Positions 1 through 13,314 of a DNA stretch of 64,000 bases are shown one piece after another. The position numbers and the translations under genes were made by a program. This DNA is from Holothuria scabra. Lineage: Eukaryota; Echinodermata; Holothuroidea; Aspidochirotida; Holothuriidae. The stretch lies in contig CM074179.1 in the NCBI GenBank assembly GCA_037179385.1, forward strand, positions 8,928,001 through 8,992,000, in the 5' to 3' direction. The notes beneath the pieces are model-generated. The model had not been told where the DNA came from. It saw only the letters and a list, made by a program, of their open reading frames with translations, and did not search any database. Each line of letters opens with the position of its first letter. The first letter of the stretch is position 1.

Positions 1-202
1 CTCGGCTTAAAAGAAGCTTAACGTAATCCGTAAATGCCTTATGCATTGCCCATCATCACCTAACCACCTTCCATGCACGGCGTGTTGCTCTTTCTGTTGG
101 TGATGTGGGAGATTCTGATGGTATGATACTACCATGTCCATTAAGTCCATGATTGCACTTTTCCTGCCCCTCTATTTTGCGATATACAAATAAGATACTT
201 AC

Positions 203-302
203 ATGGTTTTCGTCAGTGTTGACTTTAACTACTTTCACTTTGCCTTCATATTGTTCAGCAATCTCTTCCACAACTGGTGATACCATACGACAAGGACCGC
301 AC
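203..302 (-). CDS. trx: Secreted thioredoxin copy A, exon 3 (active site)
   Basis: Same borders as exon 3 of copy C: acceptor TTTGGCAG, donor GTAAGT, 33 codons beginning [11 protein letters not shown] and ending NTDENH. Only the last codon differs in protein. The flanking intron shows clearly more differences by eye, so the exon appears to be under purifying selection or was recently converted. Exon 4 of this copy is not in the window and would lie left of base 1. Reading through the donor makes a longer open frame down to base 56, which is intron. Confidence 0.9.
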
Positions 303-689
303 CTGCCAAATATTCAAGAATATATGTATTACATCAAGGGATGCTCAAAAATAATGTTGATATTTGAACGGGGATCATTTCTACACAGCAAAACGAACGC
401 TAAGATGATAGTGGGGTTATTATTGACGTCGAATTCGAGGGATGGTAGAGGGACGCCCAACCAGACTTCTTCATAAAAAAAATGCCGTTCCCCTGTTCTC
501 TCTGCCAGCCTTTTACTTTCGAGAGTCATATTAAAGAAGACAAGAACCTAGATAGAACTAAAACAATTCATTGTGCATTCCTCGTCTTCTTAAGCATTGT
601 TTTATACGGGGTCTTATCAGTAACATTCACATTCAACAAGATAGCACCAATTACATATAGATTCCCACACTAATCTTGAAATTGCTGAT

Positions 690-1475
690 ACCCAGCGTAG
701 GGCAAAAGACATCTCTGACATCCTGGAAATTCTTGGGGTTCTGGGGACCATAAATGACCTAATTATGACCTTCCCCCAAACAATTAGGGATCTTTTCTTA
801 ACCGTACTACATCCGCATAAAAATTGTGAAATTCTTCCAACTTTCCTACTTGAAAAGACCCCCGATGACCTCAAATGACATTTGCCCTCCACAGAACAAT
901 ACCATTCTTCTCAACATGACAGATATATACACCGAACATGAAAAGTGTCGGTCATTCCTTCACTCTAAAAAATATTTAAACGATTTTGTTTAAAAATTAG
1001 GATACTCACGAAAATGAGTATTACTACTCGAAATAAGTGAGTACTTCAACTCAATTTGTGTAAAATTTTGCACAAATTCAGCAATTAAATATTTTTTAGA
1101 GTGTTCTTATCTTGAGATATCGTATACACGAAGTTTTATTGGTTTTGACCCCTAGTGACCTCATATGACCTTTAAACCCACCAAAAACAATGCCTTTCTT
1201 ATTCTCAACATGAAAAATCTGTATACCTAATGAGAAAAGTGTTTGTGTTTCCAATCTCGAAATAACGTGTTTGCAATCAATATACGAGGTTTTCGCACTT
1301 TTACTTTCGGTGACCTAAGTGACCGTTGACCATTACTTTGGATTTTCTTAAACCGGGGATATCCCCGTTTTGCGGGGTATCCCCAGTTCCACTGGTAATT
1401 TCGTATGTGTATCCCAATTGACACCAGAAATACACACACACACACGCACACACACACACACACACACACAAAAGC
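690..1475 (+). repeat. TGACCT-rich dispersed repeat ending in (CA)n, in intron 2 of copy A
   Basis: Units of roughly 120-150 bases with phrases such as TGACCTCATATGACCT, then AACATGA, ATATGAAAAGTGT and ATATCGTGT. The array closes with (CA)n at about 1433-1470 and a short tail GCATCACCATTGCGTAGATT. The same arrangement is at 33830-34465 and, longer, at 23570-25020. It is interrupted by the TIR element at 961-1103. Confidence 0.75.
961..1103. mobile_element. 143-bp TIR element, ends CACTCTAAAAAATATTTAA
   Basis: Perfect 19-base terminal inverted repeats with short GAGT-containing subrepeats inside. Copy C near 34080 has the uninterrupted sequence, which proves insertion. The outer bases (ACTCTAAAA) are shared with the larger foldback at 21968-22362, so the two may be moved by the same transposase. 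No coding capacity. Confidence 0.8.
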
Positions 1476-1541
1476 ATCACCATTGCGTAGATTCCTCGCC
1501 TGCCTACTACAAGGTATAAAAAAATATTCTGTGAGACTTAC

Positions 1542-1650
1542 CAAGGAGCCCAAAAGTCAACCAGGACGGGTAGTTCAGAATCTAATACATCCTTTTGAAA
1601 TGAACCATCCGTCACTTGTGTTGTTGCTGATGCATCAGCGAATGAGAACA
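1542..1650 (-). CDS. trx: Secreted thioredoxin copy A, exon 2
   Basis: Same length, phases and borders as exon 2 of copy C (acceptor TCATCTACAG, donor GTAAGT). It encodes [17 protein letters not shown], then a segment ending [11 protein letters not shown]. Against copy C there are five changes (S16F, P24Q, S28G, E36D, D38E), all outside the conserved core. The reading frame is intact. Confidence 0.9.
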
Positions 1651-2082
1651 CTGTAGATGAAAAAGTAACCTTTACGTGCCAAATTAAGGCGACAGAATAA
1701 ATCTTAATGCACATATGACGTCACATAACAAACAGTAGCCTTTGTTGTCCTTCATTGCGTGTACAATTGCAAATTATACAAACAAATACAAACAAAACCA
1801 AACAATCGAATACACATGCAAGCCTGCTTTACGGGTGGGTGAATCTCTACTGGTGGATCTATGAACGAGTAAACTTTTTCTCCAAAAGTAACCCAGGGTG
1901 ATATCAATGGATTATACCTATATATTTTGTATATTTCTTCATGATTATGCCGTCGGCGTGAGGTTGCTACGCTATGCTGAACGGCAAACTATCATAATTG
2001 ATTTTGTCTTCAATTCCAAATCACCCTTTCCATAAAAAAATATTAGCATCTCGAAGAGACAAGGTTGTTATCACGCCAGCAT

Positions 2083-2375
2083 TAAAGGGCCAAACCTCTC
2101 ACCCCAAACTACAATTTTGGTACGGGGGTACCGAAATTCTCAATTGGCTCAGCTCTTTGATTGACAGCTAATTCAAACAATGCAGACCATCAAAGCTTAT
2201 ATTACACAGCCTGAAAAGTACTGAGAGTGGTTTGATTAGTTTTTCTATACTCACCTTGAAGCAATAAACTGAGATTGTATGGAGATGAAGACAAATTTGA
2301 GACAATTGTGGGAGGGGCTTGAGGGAGAAGGTTAGGAGAATTGGTACTGTTTGGGGTGAGAGAACTGGGCTTTTA
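2083..2375. mobile_element. MITE, family M1 (TIR CTCACCCCAAAC), full copy
   Basis: About 290 bases with imperfect inverted ends of about 27 bases, the best part being CTCACCCCAAAC against GTTTGGGGTGAG, and a TA or TTA at each border. The empty site is visible in copy C near 35070. Other copies: 50326-50627 (full), 58215-58345 (left part), 61653-61866 (right part). No coding capacity. Confidence 0.8.
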
Positions 2376-4445
2376 TTCTAAAGTGCCCTTCGAACATCGA
2401 AATATGAAAGTTATGTTTTTTAAGTATGACCACATTGCGGAACTTACTGCCCATTGAAATTGAACTAGGTAGAGTGTGGTACATAAAAGGTGACGTCAAC
2501 CTGCACGACCTCTTTTGCGAATGCGTAGAACTATCGAGGTAATACCTCCATGACATAGCTGATGGGAAGCATCGTCGCAGGTGAGATAGAAATTTTGGAG
2601 TACCAAGTTTTTTCAAAATTCAACCGCTGTTGCAATCATGCCTCTCTAGGTTAGCAAAACGACCTATAGAACCTAAATTAGCCGTTTTTCTCTCTATCCT
2701 TAGACTTTTCCCTCATGTTGTTTTCCCCATGACACAGGACCCCCCATGACACAATCCGGGCTACGCGCCTGCCGAGCATCCAAAACGAGCAAGAGAAGAT
2801 AAAAGAAGGTCTACATATAACATTCTTAAACAACTACTGAGGTAACTTACAACAATATGTTAAGTTTCCCTGTAATTCAAAAAGATGCTTATGGATTTCA
2901 TTCAATGCCCATGAAATCATACCTGCAAGTTCAAGAACTGCGATTATAAGTGGCCAAAGCGATGAGTCTGCCTTTTACTGGCAGTGAGAAATCTATAAAC
3001 TGCAAGACTGCATATAGATATGTAGCAGAACCGACTCGTTCCGGGATATTCCAAGAGCCAATTTTTTAAATGTTAAGGATCGATCATGGGTTCTCGGGAG
3101 CAACAATGAAACCAATGTTTTTTAACGTCCTCACGTGATCTGTTTCATCTACACCCGACTTGTCCAAGTGGTAACCTAAGGTACTTGGACAGCTATTCGG
3201 TCGGTCACAAGCCTGGCTTTCTAGGAGAGGAGACTAAACAGGATCCCTCCACTAATTGGCTGACGGGCCCCTTTCTTTATACCGGCCCCTTCATCATTAC
3301 ATAGATACCTTGCCTGTCTTTGGCAAAGTACCAAAATGCAGCAAAAAGTTTCAAATACGATAATCTATGACTTGCTCCACGGGCAATATATTACATTGTT
3401 TCGAGTTTGGGTTTACTTAATATGGGATTAATTGATTGTCATGTACATCCGCCTTCGTTTTAAGTGTAACTACCAATGTCCGGCGTTACATGGAGAAAGG
3501 GCTCTTTAGCCTGAAGAATGACGGCAAGATGCAAGCTGTCGTTCACGTAAATATAATTTACGCAACGTAAAATGAAAAGGCCCATTGGAAAGGAGAGCCA
3601 CATCAAGGGCCGTGCATTTTGTGAAAACCTTTCTTAATTAACTTTTCTGTACACATATCGATAAAATATATCATGATGGATTTTTTCCGTTGGGAATCCT
3701 CAAATAATCCTCCCTCAATACCGTGCATAATCGGTCTCGGCCTTCTGTTAGATCATAAACGCACTGCTAAAAATATCGGGAAAATAACGGACATTTTTTA
3801 CTTAAATTTTCTGTTTTACGTGTAAAACAGAAATATTCTGTTATTTAACCAAATTTTGGATTTTTTTTCAACGTAACATCTGGCATTTTTTTTTTATGAT
3901 GGTTCGGTTATATCCAATTTTTTTTTTAAAACAAATTTCACTGTTAATTTGTGTACTTCAACAGACAGGTTTGTCAAATTACATGTTTTTAGTAATTCAC
4001 GTATAATTTCTGTTTTTCGCTGCGGTTTTTTTTTTCAGAAATTAAAAGTTATTTTACAAGTAGCATATTATCATAAAGTGGGTGTGGCTAATTTTTGTCC
4101 GTAAATGTGTTTAAAACGTTAATTACTACCTTCCATAATATCTGTTCATATTTGTGTTGACTAAGAGTTGATTATTCCTAATGAACACTTATATACAGTA
4201 TACCCTTATTTACAGTGCCTCAGAATGTTTACAATTCATATAGTCCGATAGTAGTATACTTTGTAGTATTTATTTTGAAAATAATTTTTTCACAACATCT
4301 AAATTGTAGGTTGAAGTTAAACATGCTTCCAGGGACTTTGACTTAATCAAAATCAGTAAGGTATTGAGTTTATTCAAGCGATTTCACCGGAATTGAAATT
4401 GCCTGAATTGAAAGCCTGAGCACAGATATCACGAAGACGTTAAGG

Positions 4446-4660
4446 CTTCTCGGTCTTTTGGCTACGATTATGTGTAGTATCTGTTCTTTTCATCCAATCT
4501 AGAATGGAGCCATTCATGACAAACCAATAATGCAAATGGTCTGAAGGTCTTGAGGTTGGTCAACTGTTGTAATAGCTTCTTTTGGAAGCAGTTTCAAGTT
4601 TGGTTTCGCTGAACGGCCCTGCCAAAGGGTCGGGAGGACTCTAGAAAAAGTAATAAAAAC
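4446..4660 (+). mobile_element. SINE with a U2 snRNA-like head
   Basis: 4446-4493 reads GCTTCTCGGTCTTTTGGCTA and continues through GTGTAGTATCTGTTCTT. It matches the 5' end of U2 snRNA with about five mismatches in 48 bases. The following 170 bases are unrelated to U2 but recur, inverted, at 53932-54105 and 61300-61520. There the head is more decayed, though GGCTAAGA is kept at both and TCTGTTCTTTTCAG at the second. A non-U2 body with a U2-derived head in several copies fits an snRNA-derived SINE, not a lone U2 pseudogene. Confidence 0.65.
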
Positions 4661-7139
4661 CATTTCCTGTCTGAGTTTGAGTTTTTGTTTTTTGTTTGTA
4701 GGTGCCTTTTCTATGCGCTTAAAGAAATACGGATTGAAAACGAATTTGTCTTGCTTTCATGAGAGGTTGATACCACTGAACATACGGTCGTACAATGCAA
4801 TAAAAACCCATCAGTCTAGTCATAAATCTAGTCCAACAGGTGTTAAGTTCTTTTGATCTCTTTTTAAATTTTCTTCTTTCATTTGAATCGTTCTAAGTAC
4901 TTGAACTTGAAATATTTTACACCCAGAAAGGTGTAAATTTTCCATAGAATCCGAATTTTTAAATAAAATTTTTGCTAAATGCGTTATTTTGAAGAAAAAC
5001 ATGTTAAAATGCTCCCACTACAACTTGGCCTTGAGAAGTCCATAAAATAAAGCATCAAATCTCCCAATTCGTTGCCAGAGTTTCCCAATTCATTGTCACT
5101 TCTGAAGACGGTCAGTTCTGTGGAATCATCTTGGCATGTTGCTGGCTGCATACATTTGACTGCAGCAACTATGTTTGGTGACCTTTAACACTTTGTCAAA
5201 AATTTGACATAATCTTCAAAATTTCGGTTACTGACAACAACAATTTTTCTGTTAGACATTTTGCAGAATATTCTTGTAAAGTAATTAACTGAGAAAAATT
5301 GTAAAAGAAAAAAAAATTTTTCCTAGTTGAACACTGTTTACAGTTCGTCTATAAAAATGACAGGAAACGACTCGAATTTTTCCAATAACTTTGTTATTTT
5401 ACAGATTTTTTTACAGTGCCGATAAATGCTAGGTCTCGTGATTTTATTTTTCTGTTTGCCCTGTATATGTATGTCATCTAAATTCGAAGCAATACATACA
5501 AATCATTTCCTTTCCTTGTATGTTGTTTATACCTTAGGGGTTCTAGGATTTCATCTAAACCCCGACGGGCTCTTGCTTCTGGACCCCAGCAGAACCATGA
5601 GTCCTTCACTATTGGGGTAACTGTATCCAATTTCATAGTTTCACCGTTTTTTCTCCCCCTTTCGGATAATAAATCCCCCTGCTTTACCCACTAAGAACCC
5701 ATAGATTCTGAATGAGTTCCCATTCTCAAACTCGAGTAAAATTAACTTTGATGCTATATAGCTGTGGTAACTTTTAGCTTTTGCACTGCATACAAATGAA
5801 CAATTCCGTTTTAAATGTACTTTTCTTTTACAGCACGTGGATCATAGCCACGTTATACTTTAAAAAGACTTGCGGAAATGGAAAAATAACATTAAGTGCC
5901 CTTTACTAGACACTCCCTGTATAGCAATCGGTATGGACATTTTTAGCCGGAGTAAATAGGCTAACAAAACTGTATCACCAGATACACGCCATAAACTTCA
6001 TCGTATTGCAATCCTATTGTGACTCGGAGAGGAATGGGTGACATTCAAAAAATGTTTCTTCTCCATAAATTTTCACGAATAATGCAGATTTGTTATATGA
6101 GTGACACCTTACAAAACCCTGACGTCGGTACGTGCAATTGATGTTTCTAAACACTTGTGAAATATTGGGCATGATGTTTTTAAACTTTTGTGAAATATGG
6201 GGGCATGACGAAGGGGTGGTGCGGGGGGGGGCATGGCCCCCCGTCAGGGAACACTGTCCCCCGTCGGGGAAGGTTCGGTGCTCTCGTCGGGGAGGCCTCC
6301 AAATAATAAAATAATTTTACAAAAGCTCACAAAGACTAAAGTTGGGTGGGTGGGTGATCTTGAACATATTATTTGTTTTGTAATGATATTTTAAAGCAAG
6401 TGGAATCGATTTTCAATCACTCCTTCTTAGTTATGTTATACCTCTTTCCATGTACCATGTCCTATCTCATTCCCCCTCGGGGAAGGACGGCATTTTTTCG
6501 GGGAGGACTACTTAAAAACGTAAAGGACTGAAGTTACTGGATGGATGATCATGAACTGATTTTTCTTATGAGAAGGTCAAATTCTTCCATTAAAACCCCC
6601 AAATCTGTCATTAAATGGCAATTTATCCTAAATATAAGCTTCATATTGTTAAAAGTGACAAAAGTTTTCAATTTCGATGGAAACTCAGTACAACAAATTA
6701 CCAAGGCAAACTCTCTTAATCACCAAGACATTCTACCTAATTTTGCTCTTGAAAGGAATATCACTTAATCAAAAATCCAAATTTTTCATTATAACATTAC
6801 CACAAAAACCAAATTTTCTTATATAAGATTTCAACATTTGTGCAATATAATAACCTCTTAATTCTCAAATGTTCTTTCAAAAAGGGGTTCGAAAAAAAAA
6901 TCGGGCAATCTTCTAGTCTCGACTTCAGACCTTAGTACGTAGGCCTAGAACTATTAAGTGCATTACCCCAACAGAATTTCAATTTCAATTTATAAAACAT
7001 TATTGACTTGTGACAATGTGAAGGAAAGATCCTTCAATATACACCCCAACTTTTTAATGGTCCTTATAAAAGCCAAATTTCTTTCAAAAATTGTAAATGC
7101 TTACTTCATACAAACTCCAGATTTGTAAGTTTTTTTAAA

Positions 7140-7310
7140 AAGAAAGCCAAAAAATCGGCACGCTACGCGCGCCTCAAATTCTCCCAAGTCACATCCCACT
7201 GGGGCAAACTCATCACCTCTGTTGAGGACTTGAAATGCTGGCGCCCTCTCAAGAAGCTTGGGCACCCTGTCGGGCAAATCCTGGAGCCACCCCTGGCAGG
7301 ACGACAATCT
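7140..7310 (-). repeat. G-run dispersed repeat
   Basis: Shares phrases (GAGGGCGCC, TTGAGG, gcgcgcc and a G-rich segment) with 21290-21480 in the opposite orientation. Related G-run or C-run repeats, often with the phrase GTGGCGTAGC or GCTACGCCAC next to the run, occur at 37310-37350, 45543-45620, 47090-47140 and 56565-56625. No coding potential. Confidence 0.45.
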
Positions 7311-8117
7311 TACCTGTTTGATACCTCTTTTTTCAAGATTGACAATGTTAGTCTTCTGCAAAAAGCGTGTCATCACTTTTCTTGTAAGTATAATTGCCGG
7401 TTCTAAACCTTTCCTTACAGATTCCCCGTTCAACTTAGTATATATCCTTTGTGCTCTTGGAACTGTTATCAGCATCCTGCTAACATATTTGACGATATTC
7501 AATGCAGAAAACTTTAAACCCTCGTAATAGGTTCATTTTAATAAAATTTTATATCGTTATTACATTGCATTTATTGCGCGATGTAATAACTTGGCTTTGT
7601 GCTTTAAGGGAAACGTTATTCACTGAGACCAATCACGGAGTTGCCCAATAATCCTAGCATCTGTCCTAGAAAACTGTATATCCCGTACAGTCCGTGTCAG
7701 TATGGGGAATGTTTTTGGTCAGGGCCAACGGGTGACTTTTGCTCAACTTTCCCTCGAATTTAAATTTGCCAATTACTATTTGCTTGGCTGAAACAAAGTA
7801 GTTGCCCAAATTTGTCAGGTTTTCTGACATAATGAAGAGGAAGCCTCAATCCTTAGCCCGCAAGGCCATTTTATTAAAAGCAAAATAAATAAAATATGTT
7901 TTAATTTAAGAGAGGTTGTTGATTCTACAACGGTTTTTTGACTTTGCGATTCTCATGTAAGTTGTTAGGCTTTTCCGTTTAGAGGACATACAATGATAAG
8001 TTTATACTTGAGGTTCTTTTTTCCCTTTTAAACAAAAATGTATACTTGGAATGGACCTTTAAGTCCCATCATAAAACTATTTTTCTTAGGTAAGGATACC
8101 CTTTATGAGGAAACTGG

Positions 8118-8180
8118 AAAAAGGCCGTGGCCAGCTGGACTGAACCAATAGCCTGGAAACTTGGCGATAGAACTCAATCT
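8118..8180 (-). repeat. Dispersed SINE-like repeat D1, fragment
   Basis: The reverse strand carries GTTTCCAGGCTATTGGTT and CACGGCCTTTTTCC, as in the longer copies at 15325-15455 and 37750-37890. Confidence 0.5.
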
Positions 8181-8309
8181 TAATAACTAACTAACTTTAT
8201 GAAGGAACTGTATAGCACTAGCTTGTTTTGTAATGATCTTTAAACTTTATTGTGGCAATTCTGTCACTATTGGTAGTACTAAAAGAAAAAGAAACATAAA
8301 AAATCTCAC

Positions 8310-8346
8310 CGTGCATGAAGCAACACCAAGCCAAAACAAACTTCAT
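8310..8346 (-). CDS. trx: Secreted thioredoxin copy A, exon 1 (signal peptide start)
   Basis: Paralogue of the exon at 40907-40943: ATG, then MKFVLAWCCFMH and one base, donor GTGAGA, phase 1. His at residue 12 lowers the hydrophobicity of the signal core, but the peptide still looks secretory when joined to exon 2. The 5' flank to about 8785 matches that of copy C, so the start region and probably the promoter were duplicated with the gene. Confidence 0.8.
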
Positions 8347-11300
8347 TTTTCTGCTTATCGATAGTGCAGATTAAAGACGATAATTCTTTATACGTTGAGC
8401 ACAAAATGAGAAAAATCGACACCAGACACCTGCTTAAATGAGCTCTTCGGTTAGGGGTTTTTCAATTCCGCCACGAGGTTCTTCATGCCAGCAACTAAAT
8501 GCATTATACGTAACGTAACGACACCAAGGACAAATGTAACTTCAAGCACGTTAGTTTTTACAACGTAGGCCTGTGTGCTTCCATCTAGAAAATAAAGAGG
8601 CGCTCTGTAAGTTTTGCGTAGGAGCAAAAACAACTTCCGGGGAAGAAGGAGGGTTTCTGGGTGTGAAAAATTTTGGTTTGGAGTGTGGAAATATGCGATT
8701 TAGTGGATACAGTACTTTATATATATGCATAATGCTATATGCATAATGAATCATATTGAAGCGGCGTTAATCTTTAACGTCTGTTATGTCATGAATACAC
8801 TCTTAAAGCATCTATTCAATTGGGGGGCAAGCAATAATCTTATCAAATATTTGACAAGATTTATTTCACAACTTACTGGGAATGGTTAAAGAAAGGAAAA
8901 ATTAGTTTCTATTATGAAGCCAATTATAGTCAAAGTTTTAACATGATTCCGGTTCGTGTGCCTACTGATCAGATTGTATTCAAATTTGACTAGGGCATTT
9001 GTAATCAAAGATTTGAATGGGTTTGATTGATATTTATTGTCAGTTAAAGTACTTCCTGTAATTATTCAGGGCGGATCCAGTATTTTTTCCATCGGTGGTC
9101 CGAAATGTGATCGCCCGCCTGACGGGCGATTGGGGAACGTACTCGGGGAACGGCGCTCCTCTCGTCACTTTGGTGCACTCTAGCATATGAAAAGACATAA
9201 CTTTCCGTACTGAAATTGATAGGAATTGAGAAAATGTAGCCATGAAATAAAAAAAAGGGTTTTCCACAGTACGATTCCTGAGGCAGAAGTGTTGGCAATC
9301 ACACTGGCGTGATTCCTGAGGAAACTTGCCCGAAGGTGGAGGGTTACGATCACCCTCCCATTGGTGTAAAAAGTTGGTGTCGGTGTGTGATTTTTTGTGT
9401 AAATAGCTATTGTAAATAGTATTTCGTCTTTGTTTGTGGTATTTCTAGTCTTTCTTTTTTTGGAACTTTGTTCCTCTCGTATCCGTGTCGAAGCTAGTAA
9501 AAAGGAGACTGATATGCCAGAGAGACGGGAGGACTTATGAAAAAGGGGATCTCACAGGGTATCTGTTTGTTTGTGTCTCAGTTCCACTTTGCGTTACCAT
9601 GGTTAGCTCACCATTGACCAAGGTAAAAGTAACGAATCTCAATCATGGCAATAAGATTTGCAGGATGTTTGCTGTGTTTCTGCAGTTATCTCAAGATATC
9701 ATACGACTTCTAACAGGATCACGACAGCTTCGCAAAATTTAAATGCTGTCATGGAAATTTGTGAAGATGCATTCACGGCTTTTCGTTGCCAAAGTGTGCG
9801 CAAGAGCGTCTGCGAAGCTTCGCAGAACGTCGGCAAACATTTGTCGTTATCTCGGCAAGTTGTTTGCAATAATTTCTATCTTTTAACCCCTTTACATTAT
9901 ATCGGCAACGTAACGGTGAAATATTGCTGAAACACATGTAACGCACGTCGCCGAGCTTTGGTCTGCGACAGCAACGGGGATAATTTTGTCAAGGACGTAC
10001 TGTGACTGTTATGGAACGCCTCGTCGATTGATTGTTTTGCATTGTGAAACATGTCGTGATTGGTTACATTGGAGCTCGTCGAGTATTTTTTGGAGAGTGT
10101 AAATCTGTGATCAGCTTGGAGAAGCAGGTCAGCATATCTATCATGTACTATCTGCGAAAATTCTAGAACTGTCGCGTAATTGGAAGCAGATCTTTGCAGA
10201 ACCATCTCCGATGCATATTGTTGTCGGACTGAGCCACTTTTTGCACAATTTTGTTGCTATTCATCAAAAGACATTGAAAAAATTTGCTACGTTTTAGAAC
10301 ATGGCGAATTGCCGCCGCCCAAATGAGTGCAGATTATGCAGAGGCGTGACGTCCAGGTGGACGGGGTGATTCGGTGGAGTGGGATCGGCAAAAACGTTGG
10401 CAAATAGAGCAATATGATCGTGGGTTATGACGTCCAAAATGGTATCGTTATCCGTTTCACCTTGGAATATTATCAAACTTACACAAATGATTCGGGAAAT
10501 GAATGTCAGATACCAGACTTTTCACTGTCTCCCCTACAGGGGAGGGAGGAGCATGGGGGAGGGGAACTTATTAACAGTGACGCTTATAAAATTTAGACCG
10601 TCATCTAGATCACGAAGAATTTAAATCACGTGTTAAGTGTTCATAAGTGCAACGCTCAGAAGAGCCCCAAATTCTTTCCCATTTATATGAGTGAAATGTT
10701 AAAGAACGATGTTTGTAAGATCTGCGTCTGGAAATCACCAGTCCTTATACAACAGGAAGATACCAATTTACCTGTTTTCTCCAAAACGATTTATAGGTGG
10801 TCAGCACTCCTATCTCTCCGTTACGGTCTCTATGAGGAGTCACCATTGAATCGCCCTTTTAAGTTTGACATCTATGCTTGTAATATCTTTGGCCCCTCCA
10901 GAGTTGGGCTCTCTACTGGGGTAGGGTTGTAGAAAATGCATGTGGCCTGTTGCAGGAGGCGACCCAAAGGGAAGGTTTGCACCGTGTTTGAACTGTGTTT
11001 GAAGACAAACTTGAACACCCACTTGTTTTCGCAACGGCTTTTAACCTTTACTTTTTGTACAAATGGCACTCTATTACGCATTCGTCTTGTTGTGTCGCTG
11101 GATCGTAGTCAAATATGGATCGCCACCGGCCTCATAAATTTACCATAACTTGCACATTGATTTTTCCATGTATTTACATGTATGTTCAAGACTTAGTGTA
11201 AGACATAACGGATAGTTTTCTTTCCGTAAGAGCTTTTGTGTCCATTCAATCCATTCTTCACACCTGAAATGAGTTTTTAGTTGTTTTTATAGGGCGGAAT

Positions 11301-13314
11301 TCTGGAGATATTTTTTGTCAGAGAGGCGCGAAGGGGGGGGGGGGGATGCCAAACATAAAAGTTAAACCACAATGAAATTTATAGAAGATGTCTTTATGTG
11401 CAGTTTGGGGTTTGTTTGACAGCCTTTGAACAAGGTAAGAGAAAATTTATTGTTTTTAATGAAGTAATGCGGTTGTGTTACCGAAATCCCAAGATATTTG
11501 TGACCTACCCGTTGAAAAGATTTGTGTGAAAGCTGGCTAAGATGCAAAACGGTGATTCCTTTGGAAATAACTTACACTGATAACCCTTTTAGATTGTACC
11601 TATGTTTCAGAAACCTCTTTGGTTGGGTGAAATGAAGAGGCTGGCTGTTTACGACTCTTCCCTATTGGGATGACTTGGCCAGGATTGTTGAATAACGTGT
11701 AAGTGCCTACTTTGTATCTTACTGGTTGTACGTTTACAGGAATTCTCTTTTCATGCACGACATGGCTGATACAACCATCCAACACAATTTCTCGATCTCC
11801 AGCATTTTCTCTCAACAAATTATGAGACTCCGGGTGCTCGAAAAAAAAAAATACGAAAAAAAAAGAAAAGAAATTCACTAAAACAAAAAATGGAAATAAC
11901 TACTCTTTAAGATAACTTTTAGGAAGAACTGGATACATTTTATGTGTTGTTTGCAGTAGAGAATAGATTGTTGAGCGTCAGTCTGTGTTCGGGAAACTCT
12001 GTTCGGAAAATTTTGGAAAAAGAAGGTTCAAATTCCGATATCAATTTCCATGCCCTTTGACTCAAATAACAAGATCTGATACTACATTAAAGTACAACGA
12101 TTACAACGATTTGATAATGTACAAATTATTGAATTGTGATGGCCCTCAGGATCTGAAAAATGACTCAACTTTTCTTTCATGAAATTCACGAATTCTCTGT
12201 TACACCGGCTTCTTAGATTTTGTTATTAAAGTAAACAGCAGTCTAACCTTGCCCTTTTACGAATCCCATTGCAGTAGTGCTTGCTCATTCAGTCTGGTGA
12301 ACTTTTTGCAACTCTAGAAATAAAAAAATGAAACATGTGCCATACATGACACCAGATCATAAGTGACACTGGCAAACACACTGCTGGTTCGCTAACTTTT
12401 CTTTTATAACATTCAAAATTTTCTCCGATGTAAGGTCTTTATTTCGATGTAGCAAAGTTTAGAGGTCTTTATAAGTGTCGCCAAAGAGCCTGGTTCTACA
12501 TGCTTTAGAAAGCATAATCTAGTTACAAAGAATTTCAGTCGTCTTGAAATCTCAGATTTGCTAAAAACAAAGTATAGAATTTTCAATACTGTCTTTCTCA
12601 AACATTTCAATTTTCCTTGCGAGAAATCAAGAATCCAACATTGTCCTCAATACAAATTTCATTTTTTAAAAATACTTGCTTAACTTAGGCAAAGGCTTCG
12701 GCGTGCCTCTCACGCCGAAAATTACGTGTCTAGAAAAGTGATGCTAAACTTTGAACAAAAGAAAAATGTGTATGCCTGTCCTTTTTTATATTTGTGTTAG
12801 CTGTTTGCTGTGATATGCTTTGGTTAATGAAGTAGGTGGGGCTTTCTTTAGACTCCTAGTTGATGCAAAACCAACCCTGACAGCATCTTTACAATAGAGC
12901 CACAAAGAAAAACGCCATAATTTAGAGGGTGGTAGGGATACCTAATATGTGTCTCTTCTCAACGTAGCTTTGTCGAGGGTGCAGGAGCGCTTGGCTAATA
13001 CTTCACCCAATATATATTCCACCTGAGTAGTTTTTGAAGCAAAAGATCACAAAGAGAGAGAGAGAGAGAGGGAGGGGGAAGGGGAGACAGCGATAACCAG
13101 TACCGTGCTTTCATGCTATTTCTCTGTACAAATATCTTTGTGAATTGTGAGAAAAGGATAACACGAAAAATTACTTGGGGGAAACCATTTTTAATTTTGT
13201 CATTTCGAAGTGCAAAAGTAACATTTATGCATCCACGAAAACAGTGATAGAAAATTTTAATCGTTTACTGAGCAAAAATATACTAAAACCGCAGGCAGTT
13301 CCATTTTAAATTAT
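8347..13314. other. Intergenic: 5' flank of copy A, then no recognised gene
   Basis: 8347-8785 is the duplicated 5' flank of thioredoxin copy A (compare 40944-41395) and probably includes its promoter, though no box is clearly conserved. From 8786 on I see scattered low-complexity sequence: G-run at 11331-11345, A-rich at 11848-11890, GA repeat at 13049-13085. Small open frames here have no recognisable domain or exon borders. Confidence 0.5.

Larger units (their letters stand above)
1651..8309 (-). other. Intron 1 of thioredoxin copy A
   Basis: No exon is recognised inside. It holds the M1 MITE, a decayed match (about 2390-2640) to the open frame at 35232-35444, T-rich sequence at 3770-4090 and 5210-5415, the U2-headed SINE at 4446-4660, and G-run repeats at 6190-6310, 6470-6515 and 7140-7310. 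The stretches 2780-4440 and 4700-6180 show nothing else I can name. Confidence 0.6.
1..8785 (-). repeat. Segmental duplication block, copy A side
   Basis: Paralogous to 26862-41395. Clear matches: 1-2780 with 26862-27180 plus 33450-35760; 7680-7960 with 38990-39250; 8280-8785 with 40870-41395. Between these the two copies have diverged by private insertions and losses. It contains exons 1-3 of thioredoxin copy A. The left border is outside the window. Confidence 0.8.

Noticed and set aside
4446..4493. Functional U2 snRNA gene
   Set aside because: Only the first 48 or so bases resemble U2. The Sm site and 3' stem-loops are absent and the rest belongs to a repeated body.
9897..10205. 102-residue open frame as a gene
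   Set aside because: No recognisable domain, no exon borders or neighbouring exons; length is within chance expectation.
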